Shown one piece after another: positions 40,875 to 48,175 of a stretch of DNA of 64,000 nucleotides (within the stretch, counting starts at the first letter, position 1; each line of letters begins with the position of its first letter). The DNA comes from Nonomuraea typhae (GTDB taxonomy: Bacteria > Actinomycetota > Actinomycetes > Streptosporangiales > Streptosporangiaceae). Position numbers and translations under genes: made by a program. Under the pieces are notes generated by a model, which did no database searches, was not told the origin of the DNA, and saw only the letters and a list, made by a program, of their open reading frames with translations. The stretch covers positions 124,001 through 188,000 of the forward strand of contig NZ_VRLV01000002.1 in NCBI RefSeq assembly GCF_009760925.1, read 5' to 3'.

Positions 40875-41977
40875 CCGGCGTCTACGTCTACGACTGCGTC
40901 AGGACCCCGCGCGGCAAGGCCCGCCCCGGCGGCGGCCTGGCCGGCGTCACCCCGCTGGCCATGCTCGAAACCCTGCTCGGCGCGCTCGGGCGGCGCACCG
41001 GGCTGAGCGGGGCCGACGACCTCATCGTCGGCTGCGCCACCCAGCACGCCGAGCAGGGCGGCAACCTCGCCCGCACCGCCGCCCTCACCACCGGCTTCGA
41101 CGCGCCCGGCATGACGCTCAACCGCTACTGCGCCTCCGGCATCGACGCCGTGCGCACCGCCGCCGCGCTGGTCGCCACCGGGGCCCGCGCGGTGGTCGCG
41201 GGCGGGGTGGAGTCGGTCTCGCGGGTGCCGATGTTCTCCGACCGCGGCCCGCTGTGGTCGCTGCCCGCCGGTTCCCTGCACATGGGTGTGGCCGCCGACG
41301 CCGTCGCCACGGCCGAGGGCTTCTCGCGCGAGGAGCTCGACAGGTACGGCCTGCGTACCCAGACCCTCGCCGCCGAAGCCTGGGCCGCAGGCCGCTACAC
41401 CCGCTTCCTCGTCCCGCTGAACGGCCTCGGCCACGACGAGCACGTACGGCCCGGCCTCACCCTGCAGGCGCTGGCCGCCCTCGAACCCGCCTTCCCCGAA
41501 GGACACCCGCTCGTCCCCGGGGTCCGGCACCTGCACACGCGGGGCACCTCGCCCAGCCTGTGCGACGCCGCCGGTCTGGTCCTCGTCGGCAGCGGCCTCC
41601 CCCTGGAACCGCTGGCCCGCGTCGCCGGGAGCGCGACCGCCGCCGCCGACCCGGTCACCATGCTCACCGCCGGGCAGGCGGCCGTGGAGAAGGTCCTGGC
41701 GCAGGCCGGGCTGAGCGCCGCGGACGTGGAGGTGTACGAGTTCGCCGAGGCGTTCGCGGCGCTGTGCCTGAAGTTCCAGCGCGATCTCGGGGTCGGCGAC
41801 GACCGCTTCAACGTCAACGGCGGCACCATCGCCATGGGCCACGCCTTCGGCGCCACCGGGGCGCTGCTCGTCGCCGCCTGCGCCGGGGAGATGCACCGGC
41901 GCGGCGCGCGCTACGGGGTGGCCGCGGTCAGCGGTGCCGCCGGGTCGGGGTCGGCGATCCTCCTGGAGCGGCCATGA
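40871..41977 (+). CDS. Thiolase-like protein with altered active site
   Basis: A 368-residue thiolase homologue. The acyl-accepting Cys87 (LNRYCASGIDAV) and His324 (MGHAFGATGA) are kept. The loop that normally reads (N/H)EAFA is FAEAFA (291-296), removing the usual Asn/His. The C-terminal CxGGGxG motif reads SGAAGSG (354-360), so the second catalytic Cys is Ser. This could abolish Claisen chemistry and leave acyl transfer or thioester hydrolysis. ATG 40871 and the following gene's ATG both overlap stops (ATGA), so dioxygenase, thiolase-like protein and LLM enzyme are translationally coupled. Confidence 0.85.
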   Translation: MTGVYVYDCVRTPRGKARPGGGLAGVTPLAMLETLLGALGRRTGLSGADDLIVGCATQHAEQGGNLARTAALTTGFDAPGMTLNRYCASGIDAVRTAAALVATGARAVVAGGVESVSRVPMFSDRGPLWSLPAGSLHMGVAADAVATAEGFSREELDRYGLRTQTLAAEAWAAGRYTRFLVPLNGLGHDEHVRPGLTLQALAALEPAFPEGHPLVPGVRHLHTRGTSPSLCDAAGLVLVGSGLPLEPLARVAGSATAAADPVTMLTAGQAAVEKVLAQAGLSAADVEVYEFAEAFAALCLKFQRDLGVGDDRFNVNGGTIAMGHAFGATGALLVAACAGEMHRRGARYGVAAVSGAAGSGSAILLERP

Positions 41978-42930
41978 GGCTCAGCGTGTCGCTCGGGCTG
42001 TGGCAGGACCGGCCCGCCGAGGAGGCCCTGGACACCGCGCGGGCCGCCGACGACCTGGGCTACCCCGAGCTCTGGGTGGGGGAGATGGCCACGTATGACG
42101 CCTTCGCGCTGGCCACGGCGATCGGCGCGGCCACCCGGCGGATCGGGCTGACCGTGGGGCCGCTGGCGGTAGCCGTACGGGATCCGATGACGATCGCGAT
42201 GGGGGCGGCCTCCGTGGCCGCGCTCACCGGACGGCGGGTGGACGTGGCCGTGGGGACCTCCAGCCCGCTCGTCGTGGAGGGCTGGCACGGGCGCCCGCGC
42301 GCCCGCCCGGCCCGCGCGCTGCGTGAGGCGGTCACCGCGTTGCGTCCGCTGCTCGACGGCGAGCGGTCGGCGTTCACCGGGGAGTGCCTGGCGAGCAACG
42401 GCTACCGGCTGCGGCTGCCCGCGCCGCGCTCGCGGCTGACGGTGGCGGCGTTCGGCGCGGCGGCCGTGCGCGCCGCGGCGGGGGCCGGCCGGATGGTGCT
42501 CAACCTGGTCACCCCCGCCTCCGCCGCCCGCCTGGCCGGCGCGGTGCGCGCGCTGAATCCCGAGGTCACCGTGGCCGCCTGGGTCATCGCCGCCGTGGAC
42601 CCCGATCGCGAGGCCCTGGAGCGGATCCGGCGGGCCGTCACCGGCTATCTCGCCGCGCCCGGTTACGGGGAGATGTTCGCCGAGGCCGGGTTCGGCGAGG
42701 TGGTCGCGTTCGCCCGGACCGGGCCGCATCCCCGCGACCTGCTCGCCGCGGTGCCGGACGAGCTGGCCGCCTCGGTCTCGCTGCTCGGCGACGCCGCCGC
42801 GGTCCGGGCGCGGCTGGCCGCCTACGCGGCGGCGGGGGTGGACGAGGTCGCGCTGGTGCCCGTCAGCACCGATCGCGACCCCGCCGGCGCCGCCACGCTC
42901 AAGGCGCTCGGCCCTGCTACTTGGTCGTGA
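41974..42930 (+). CDS. LLM-class flavin/F420-dependent oxidoreductase
   Basis: A 318-residue luciferase-like (beta/alpha)8 protein. It starts MRLSVSLGLWQDRPAEEALD; ELWVGEMATYDAFALATAIGAAT and RIGLTVGPLAVAVRDPMTIAMGAASVAALTGRRVDVAVGTSS are the usual N-terminal half. The C-terminal part contains VDEVALVPVSTDRD. In actinobacteria this group uses FMN or coenzyme F420; the sequence alone does not separate the two. It is the last gene of the dioxygenase operon and overlaps the convergent exported-protein gene by 14 bp. It may oxidise or reduce an intermediate of the pathway. Confidence 0.9.
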   Translation: MRLSVSLGLWQDRPAEEALDTARAADDLGYPELWVGEMATYDAFALATAIGAATRRIGLTVGPLAVAVRDPMTIAMGAASVAALTGRRVDVAVGTSSPLVVEGWHGRPRARPARALREAVTALRPLLDGERSAFTGECLASNGYRLRLPAPRSRLTVAAFGAAAVRAAAGAGRMVLNLVTPASAARLAGAVRALNPEVTVAAWVIAAVDPDREALERIRRAVTGYLAAPGYGEMFAEAGFGEVVAFARTGPHPRDLLAAVPDELAASVSLLGDAAAVRARLAAYAAAGVDEVALVPVSTDRDPAGAATLKALGPATWS

Positions 42931-43681
42931 CCGTCGACGGGTCCGGCGCCTTGATCGACACCTTCTTGCCCCAGCCGGTGAAGGCGCTGACCACGGTGAC
43001 CGTCTCGTCGTCGAAGCCGGGCTGCCCGGTGACCCTGTCCGCGGGCATGGTGCTGCTCACCTTGCTCACCACGCCCGCGGACGTGACGGTGATCCTGTAG
43101 GTGAGCTGGGTCTCGTCGCGGCCGATCTGGCTCGTGCCGGAGAACCACGGCGAGATCTTGGCGAGCTCCCGGAGCGTGACCGTGCCGGTGTAGGCGCCGC
43201 CGGCCTGCTCGGCCCGCTTGAGGAGGGCGGCCAGCGTGGCGGGCTCGGCCGGGTTGATCGGCTGGCCGTACCTGCCGTAGACGCCGCCCTTGAGGAACGT
43301 GGCCCTGGTCTTCACCCAGGACTTGCCCTTCGGCAGCTCCCCCGCCCACAGCCCGCCGCCGACGTAGATGTCCTTGCCGATGCTGATCACCCGCTCGGGC
43401 TTGCGGTCGTCCTTCAGCCGCAGCGTCGGGGAGATCGGCTTGGTGGTCAGGTCGGAGGCGGCGACGCTCTTCCTGCCGAGCGCGAAGGCGCCCTTACGGC
43501 TCACCAGGTCCACCTGGGAGCCGTCGTCGGTCACCGTCGCGGTCTCGGTGAAGCGCACGCCCGCACCGGGCTTCACCAGGGACTTGAGGACCCCGACCGG
43601 GTCCTTGGGCGCCGCCTGCGCGGGCAGCGCGCCCGCGAGCACCACGCCGGCGGCCGCGACGGCCGTGATCGTCTTCTTCAT
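42917..43681 (-). CDS. Exported protein of unknown function (LolA/LppX-like size and strand pattern)
   Basis: A 254-residue protein with a clear Sec signal peptide: MKKT, a hydrophobic run, then ALPAQA-AP with cleavage near residue 23. The mature part consists of alternating strands (VRFTETATVTDDG, ISIGKDIYVGGGLW, YTGTVTLREL, QLTYRITVTSAG). This is consistent with an LppX/LprG/LolA-type half-barrel or a similar actinobacterial secreted sensor domain, though no diagnostic motif confirms it. There is no lipobox Cys, so it is released or wall-associated. The gene stands alone between a convergent operon and the HxlR gene. Confidence 0.7.
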   Translation of the reverse strand: MKKTITAVAAAGVVLAGALPAQAAPKDPVGVLKSLVKPGAGVRFTETATVTDDGSQVDLVSRKGAFALGRKSVAASDLTTKPISPTLRLKDDRKPERVISIGKDIYVGGGLWAGELPKGKSWVKTRATFLKGGVYGRYGQPINPAEPATLAALLKRAEQAGGAYTGTVTLRELAKISPWFSGTSQIGRDETQLTYRITVTSAGVVSKVSSTMPADRVTGQPGFDDETVTVVSAFTGWGKKVSIKAPDPSTVTTK

Positions 43682-43706
43682 GGGTGCGCATCATGCCGGA
43701 GGGAGA

Positions 43707-44630
43707 TCACCGCGAGATCTCGCCGTCGTGCGGGACGAAGCGGATGCCGGTGCGGCCGATGACCTCGCCGCAGGAGCGGCAGCGCAGGCAGGGGCGGAAG
43801 GCCGTGCCGCAGGCGCGGTGCGTGATGCGCAGGCCGGTGCCGGGCGGGCCGGCGTACCAGCGCTGCGCCCAGTCCACGAGGAAGGCGAAGATGCCGAAGA
43901 AGTCCAGGCCCTTGTCCGTCAGCCGGTAGCGGGGGCGGGCCCCCGGCTCCTCGACCGCCAGCACGTCCAGTTCGGTGAAGCGGCGCAGCCGGTCGGCCAG
44001 CACCGACGGGGCCACGCCCAGCTCGGCCTGGAAGTCGGCGAAGCGGCGCAGCCCCAGGAAGGCGGCGGCCAGGATGACCGTGCTCCACCGGTCCCCCAGG
44101 ACCTCGAAGGTCTCCGGCAGGTAGGACAGCGGGTCGCCGGTCTCGGGCCGGACGGTCCTGCGGTGCAGGCGCGGCACGGTGACCTGGGCGAAGGTGGCCG
44201 CGCCGCGCACGGTCCCGGTGTCGCGGGCGGTCACCGGCGCGGCGGCGCAGCTCGCGCAGCCCAGGTGCACGTCCGTGCGCTTGCCGCAGGCGTCGTGGAC
44301 GAGTTCGGGCAGCCCGTGCCGGCGCGGCACCCAGCGCCGTTCCCACGACCAGATCTCCACCAGCAGCGGCCACAGCTCGATCGCCTGCTCGCTCAGCAGG
44401 TACTCGGTCCTGGTCCGCCCCTGCTCCCGGTACGGCGAGGGCCGCAGCAGCCCGCCGGCCACCATCTCCTTGAGCCGGTTGGCCAGCACCGACTCCGACA
44501 TCCCGAGCTCGTCACGCCAGTCGGCGAAGCGCCGGACGTGCCGGAGGAAGGCGCGCTGCAGGATGAGCAGCGTCCACTGGTCGCTGATCGCCAGCAGCGC
44601 CTGCCCGATCGCGCTGGGCCGCTCCGCCAT
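43707..44630 (-). CDS. Tandem HxlR-type regulator with Cys-rich zinc-ribbon-like tails
   Basis: A 307-residue protein with two HxlR winged helices in one chain. The first covers about residues 8-95 (SDQWTLLILQRAFLRHVRRF, SVLANRLKEMVAGGLL), the second about 170-260 (LGDRWSTVILAAAFLGLRRF, SVLADRLRRFTELDVL). Each is followed by a cysteine cluster: CGKRTDVHLGCASC and CGTAFRPCLRCRSCG. One chain can therefore act as an HxlR dimer with two possible metal or thiol-redox sites. ATG 44630 has AAGGAG. A perfect inverted repeat 16-32 bp upstream is a likely autoregulatory operator. Confidence 0.88.
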   Translation of the reverse strand: MAERPSAIGQALLAISDQWTLLILQRAFLRHVRRFADWRDELGMSESVLANRLKEMVAGGLLRPSPYREQGRTRTEYLLSEQAIELWPLLVEIWSWERRWVPRRHGLPELVHDACGKRTDVHLGCASCAAAPVTARDTGTVRGAATFAQVTVPRLHRRTVRPETGDPLSYLPETFEVLGDRWSTVILAAAFLGLRRFADFQAELGVAPSVLADRLRRFTELDVLAVEEPGARPRYRLTDKGLDFFGIFAFLVDWAQRWYAGPPGTGLRITHRACGTAFRPCLRCRSCGEVIGRTGIRFVPHDGEISR

Positions 44631-44646
44631 CCCCGCTCCTTACTTC

Positions 44647-44662
44647 GATAGCAAAAGCTATC
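44647..44662. promoter_or_regulatory. Perfect inverted repeat upstream of the tandem HxlR gene
   Basis: GATAGC-AAAA-GCTATC is fully symmetric. It lies 17 bp from the HxlR start and overlaps the last codons and TAG stop of the upstream ABC-F gene. Confidence 0.6.
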
Positions 44663-46202
44663 CAATCACCGAGCCGTCCCGGGTGACGACCAGGTGGCGG
44701 TCGAAGCCGGCGGCGAACCAGCGGTCGTGGGTGACGGCCAGCACCGTGCCCGTGTAGGCGGCCAGGCCGCTCTGCAGGGCCTCGGCGCTGGGCAGGTCGA
44801 GGTTGTCGGTGGGCTCGTCCAGCAGGAGCAGGGTCGCCCCCGACAACTCCAGCAGCAGGATCTGCAGCCTGGCCTGCTGGCCGCCGGACAGGGTCACGAA
44901 CCTCTGGGCCCCGGCGGGGGCCAGCTCGTAACGGGCCAGGGCCGCCATCGCCTCGTTGCGCTCCAGCCCGTGCCTGGACATGATCAGCTCGGCGATCGGG
45001 TGACCGTGCAGGTCGGGACGCAGATGGGTCTGGGCGAACCAGCCCGGGCGCACCCGGGCCCCCAGGGCGAAGCCGCCGGTGTGCTCGATCGGCTCACCGG
45101 CCAGCAGGCGCAGCAGGTGGGATTTGCCGGTGCCGTTCTCGCCGAGGATCGCGACGCGCTCGCCGTACCAGATCTCGGTGCTGAAGGGCCGCAGCAGGCC
45201 GGGCAGGCCGAGCTCGCGCACGGTGAGAGCGCGTTTGCCGGTGCGCCCGCCGCGCAGGCGCATGCGGAGGTTCTGCTCCTTGGGCGGGCGCTCGGGCGGA
45301 CCGGCCTCCTCGAAGCGGGCCAGCCTGGACTCCGCCGCCTGAAAGGCGCCGGACAGCGCGTCGTTGCGCGTGGCGCGCTGGCGCAGCGTGTGAACGGCGG
45401 CGCGCAGGCGGGCCCGCTCGTCCTCCCACTGGCGGCGGCGCTCGCCGAGCCGGGCGGTACGCTCCCGGCGGGCCTCGGCGTATCCGGCATAGCCCCCGCC
45501 GTGGATCCAGACGCCGCGTGCCTCCACGGTGATGATGCGGGTGGCCACCTCGGCGAGCAGGCCGCGATCGTGGGAGACCAGCAGGACGGTCTTGGACGAG
45601 GCGCGCAGCTCGGCCTCCAGCCAGTTCTTGCCGGGCAGGTCGAGGTAGTTGTCGGGTTCGTCCAGCAGCAGCACGCCGTCGGGGCCGCGCAGCAGCGCGT
45701 GGAGCATCAGGCGCTTCTGCTCGCCGCCGGACAGCGTGCTCACGTCGCGCTCACGCGTCTCCAGGTACGGCAGGCCGAACGCGGCCGTGGTGCACACGTC
45801 CCAGACGACCTCCATCTCATAGCCTCCGGCGTCGGCGTAGTCGCTCAGCGCCTGGGCGTAGGCCAGCTGGCTGGGCTCGTCGTCGGCCAGGGCGGCTTCG
45901 GCCCTGCGCAAGCGTCCCGCCGCCTCCCTGACCCGTGCCGGGGCGACCGCGAGCAGCAGGCCGGCCACGCTGCCCCGGCCCAGGAACTGGCGCATCACCC
46001 CGATCCCGCCCGCGGAGCGCACGCGGCCCGCGGACGGGGTCAGCTCGCCGGCGACGAGGCGCAGCAGCGTGGTCTTGCCGGCGCCGTTCGGGCCGACCAG
46101 GGCGGCCTTGGCGCCCGCGCCGACCTTGAAGGAGACCGCGGTGAGGAGCGGCCGGCCGTCGGGCAGCACGTAGGACAGCTCGTTGACCTCGATATGGCTC
46201 AC
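44658..46202 (-). CDS. ABC-F family ATPase (ribosome-protection/translation-factor type)
   Basis: A 514-residue protein with two ABC domains and no membrane segments. Domain 1 has GPNGAGKT, LSGGEQKR and LLLDEPDNYLDL; domain 2 has GENGTGKS, LSGGQQAR and LLLDEPTDNLDL. The charged linker between them (residues about 235-310, with RRERTARLGERRRQWEDERA) fits the arm that reaches the ribosomal exit site. ABC-F proteins dislodge antibiotics from ribosomes or act as translation factors. GTG 46202 diverges from a TetR gene 53 bp away, a typical resistance arrangement. Which drug is involved is unknown. Confidence 0.92.
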   Translation of the reverse strand: MSHIEVNELSYVLPDGRPLLTAVSFKVGAGAKAALVGPNGAGKTTLLRLVAGELTPSAGRVRSAGGIGVMRQFLGRGSVAGLLLAVAPARVREAAGRLRRAEAALADDEPSQLAYAQALSDYADAGGYEMEVVWDVCTTAAFGLPYLETRERDVSTLSGGEQKRLMLHALLRGPDGVLLLDEPDNYLDLPGKNWLEAELRASSKTVLLVSHDRGLLAEVATRIITVEARGVWIHGGGYAGYAEARRERTARLGERRRQWEDERARLRAAVHTLRQRATRNDALSGAFQAAESRLARFEEAGPPERPPKEQNLRMRLRGGRTGKRALTVRELGLPGLLRPFSTEIWYGERVAILGENGTGKSHLLRLLAGEPIEHTGGFALGARVRPGWFAQTHLRPDLHGHPIAELIMSRHGLERNEAMAALARYELAPAGAQRFVTLSGGQQARLQILLLELSGATLLLLDEPTDNLDLPSAEALQSGLAAYTGTVLAVTHDRWFAAGFDRHLVVTRDGSVIG

Positions 46203-46255
46203 TATTCTATTACTAGACCATCGATCCGGTTGCCGTACAGCGTATTATCGGCCGG

Positions 46256-46864
46256 GTGAGCGACGAGAGCGTGTGGCTGCGACCCCACAAGCCGCCCCGC
46301 CGGGTGCTGACCCGCGAGCGGATCGTGGCCGAGGCCCTGGCCCTGCTGGACGAGGAGGGCATCGAGCGGCTGACCATGCGCCGCCTGGCCGAGCGGCTGG
46401 GCACCGGCTCCACCACCCTGTACTGGCACGTCAAGACCAAGGACGACGTGCTCGACCTGGCACTGGACGCCGTCTTCGGCGAGGCCGGGCCGCCCGGGGA
46501 CGGCGGCTGGCGGGCCAGAGCCGAGCACCTGGTCACCGCTTGGCGGGCGGCGATGCTGCGGCACCCGTGGTCGATCACCCTGCTCGACCGGCCCATGATG
46601 GGGCCGAACGCGCTCAGCCGTACCGACTTCCTCTACCGGACGCTGGAGGAGGCGGGGCTGCCCGACGTGGGCGCCGCGGCCTACAGCCTGTCCACGTTCG
46701 TGATCGGCTCGGTGACCATGCAGGCCCGCGAGCGGACGGCCGACCTCACCGAGCACCTGCGCCCGTACCCGGCGCTGGCCAGGCACGGGCTCGGGCACGA
46801 CTGGGACGCCACGTTCGCCCGCGGGCTGGGCTACCTGCTCGACGGCATGGCTAGCGCAACGTGA
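46256..46864 (+). CDS. TetR-family regulator (TetR_C type), divergent from ABC-F
   Basis: A 202-residue repressor. The N-terminal helix-turn-helix is LTRERIVAEALALLDEEGIERLTMRRLAERLGTGSTTLYWHV, very close to the tetracycline-repressor pattern. The C-terminal domain carries AWRAAMLRHPWSITLLDRPMMGPNAL, as in TetR_C drug-binding regulators. The start is GTG 46256; TATTAT 7-12 bp upstream could be its -10. It likely represses the ABC-F gene and responds to a small molecule. Its stop overlaps the convergent ferredoxin gene by 14 bp. Confidence 0.9.
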   Translation: MSDESVWLRPHKPPRRVLTRERIVAEALALLDEEGIERLTMRRLAERLGTGSTTLYWHVKTKDDVLDLALDAVFGEAGPPGDGGWRARAEHLVTAWRAAMLRHPWSITLLDRPMMGPNALSRTDFLYRTLEEAGLPDVGAAAYSLSTFVIGSVTMQARERTADLTEHLRPYPALARHGLGHDWDATFARGLGYLLDGMASAT

Positions 46865-47030
46865 TGGCCCGCGAGGGGCAGCCCTTGACCGCGTTGCGCA
46901 CCGCCGGGCCGTCGGCCTGCTCCAGGAGGACGACGCGGCCGTCCTCCTCGTCATGGCCGAACACCGCCGGCGCCCACGTCGCGCACTGGCCGGAGGAGAC
47001 GCATCGCTCACGGTCCACGACGATCACCAT
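46851..47030 (-). CDS. Small [3Fe-4S] ferredoxin
   Basis: A 59-residue ferredoxin of the P450 partner type. Cysteines 10, 16 and 51 follow the CX5C...CP pattern (ERCVSSGQC, GCPSRAI), with the cluster's fourth Cys absent, as expected for a [3Fe-4S] centre. It hands electrons from a reductase to the P450 encoded just upstream. ATG 47030 overlaps the P450 stop by 7 bp (ATGGTGA), giving tight translational coupling and about equal synthesis. Confidence 0.93.
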   Translation of the reverse strand: MVIVVDRERCVSSGQCATWAPAVFGHDEEDGRVVLLEQADGPAVRNAVKGCPSRAITLR

Positions 47031-48172
47031 GTGACCTCCATCCTGTACACGCCGTAGATGAACATGTCGTCGCGCGTCGGCACCTCCTCCATCGGTACGG
47101 CCAGCCGCAATCCGGGCAGGCGGTTCAGCAGCGCCGGGTAGGCGATCTCCATCTCCAGCCTGGCCAGGTTCTGCCCCAGGCACTGGTGCGGGCCGAAGCC
47201 GAAGGCCAGGTGGTGGGTGCGGGGCCGGGTGACGTCGAAGGTGTCGGGATCCTCGCACAGCACCGGGTCGCGGTTGGCGGCGGCGATGGTGACCACGGCG
47301 AAGTCCCCCTCGGGGATGGTCACGTCACCCAGCGTGATGTCCTCGGAGGCACGGCGGAACAGGCCGGTGTCCACCACGGACAGATACCGCAGCATCTCGT
47401 CCACCGCGGTCTTCACGACCTCGGGGTCGTCGCGCACCAGCGCGAGCTGGTCGGGGCGCTCCAGCAGCAGCAGGGTGCCCAGGCCCAGCATGTTCGCGGT
47501 GGTCTCGTGCCCGGCGATCAGCAGCAGCACGGCCGCGCCGGCCAGCTCCTCGTCGGACAGGTCGGTGTCGAGCAGGTCGTCCAGCAGCCCATCGCCCGGC
47601 TGGGCGCGCTTGGCGGCGATGAGCCCGAAGAGGTACGCACCGATCTCCGCATCCGCCTGCTCCAGCTCGGCCCGGGTGGTGTCGGCGTGGAGGAACTTGG
47701 CGCTGTATTCCTGGAAGTGCTTGCGGTCGGAGTACGGCACGCCGAGCAGCTCGCAGATGACCAGCGAGGGCACCGGGAGCGCGAAGTGCTCGACCAGGTC
47801 CACCGGTCTCGGCTGCTTCTCCAGGTGATCGAGCTGGTCGGCGACGATCTGCTCGATCCTGGGACGCAGCCGGTTCATGCGCTGCAGGGTGAAGCGGCCG
47901 GTGAGCAGGCGCCGGATCCTCGTGTGCCGGGGCGCGTCCATCTGGATGAACATCCCCGGAGGCGCGTCTGACTTGTGCAGCGGCGTCCCCGCGAAGCCCC
48001 CGTTGACCTCGGAGCTGAACCGGGTCTCGGCGAGCATCTGGCGGGCCAGGTCGTACTTGGCGACGTACCATGCCTCGTCGTCGGTCTGGACGCGCACCTT
48101 GCCGATCGGCTCGTCGGCGGCGCCGTCCGGCGGCGAGAAGGGACAAGAGCGGGCGGTCGGAAGCGATCTCAT
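47024..48172 (-). CDS. Cytochrome P450 (CYP105/CYP107-like)
   Basis: A 382-residue soluble bacterial P450. AGHETT at 220-225 is the oxygen-binding I helix, EMLR (Glu259, Arg262) the K-helix ExxR, and FGFGPHQCLG the haem loop with Cys331 as thiolate ligand. The start MRSLPTARSCPFSPP resembles CYP105 proteins. It hydroxylates or demethylates a hydrophobic small molecule; the substrate is not given by neighbours. ATG 48172 follows the SARP stop by 3 bp, with TGAGGT as ribosome site. The SARP regulator, P450 and ferredoxin form one operon. Confidence 0.95.
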   Translation of the reverse strand: MRSLPTARSCPFSPPDGAADEPIGKVRVQTDDEAWYVAKYDLARQMLAETRFSSEVNGGFAGTPLHKSDAPPGMFIQMDAPRHTRIRRLLTGRFTLQRMNRLRPRIEQIVADQLDHLEKQPRPVDLVEHFALPVPSLVICELLGVPYSDRKHFQEYSAKFLHADTTRAELEQADAEIGAYLFGLIAAKRAQPGDGLLDDLLDTDLSDEELAGAAVLLLIAGHETTANMLGLGTLLLLERPDQLALVRDDPEVVKTAVDEMLRYLSVVDTGLFRRASEDITLGDVTIPEGDFAVVTIAAANRDPVLCEDPDTFDVTRPRTHHLAFGFGPHQCLGQNLARLEMEIAYPALLNRLPGLRLAVPMEEVPTRDDMFIYGVYRMEVTW

Positions 48173-48175
48173 ACC

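Noticed and set aside
46203..46255. A TetR operator in the ABC-F/TetR spacer
   Set aside because: Only short dyads such as TCTA-N4-TAGA are visible; no convincing long inverted repeat could be defined.
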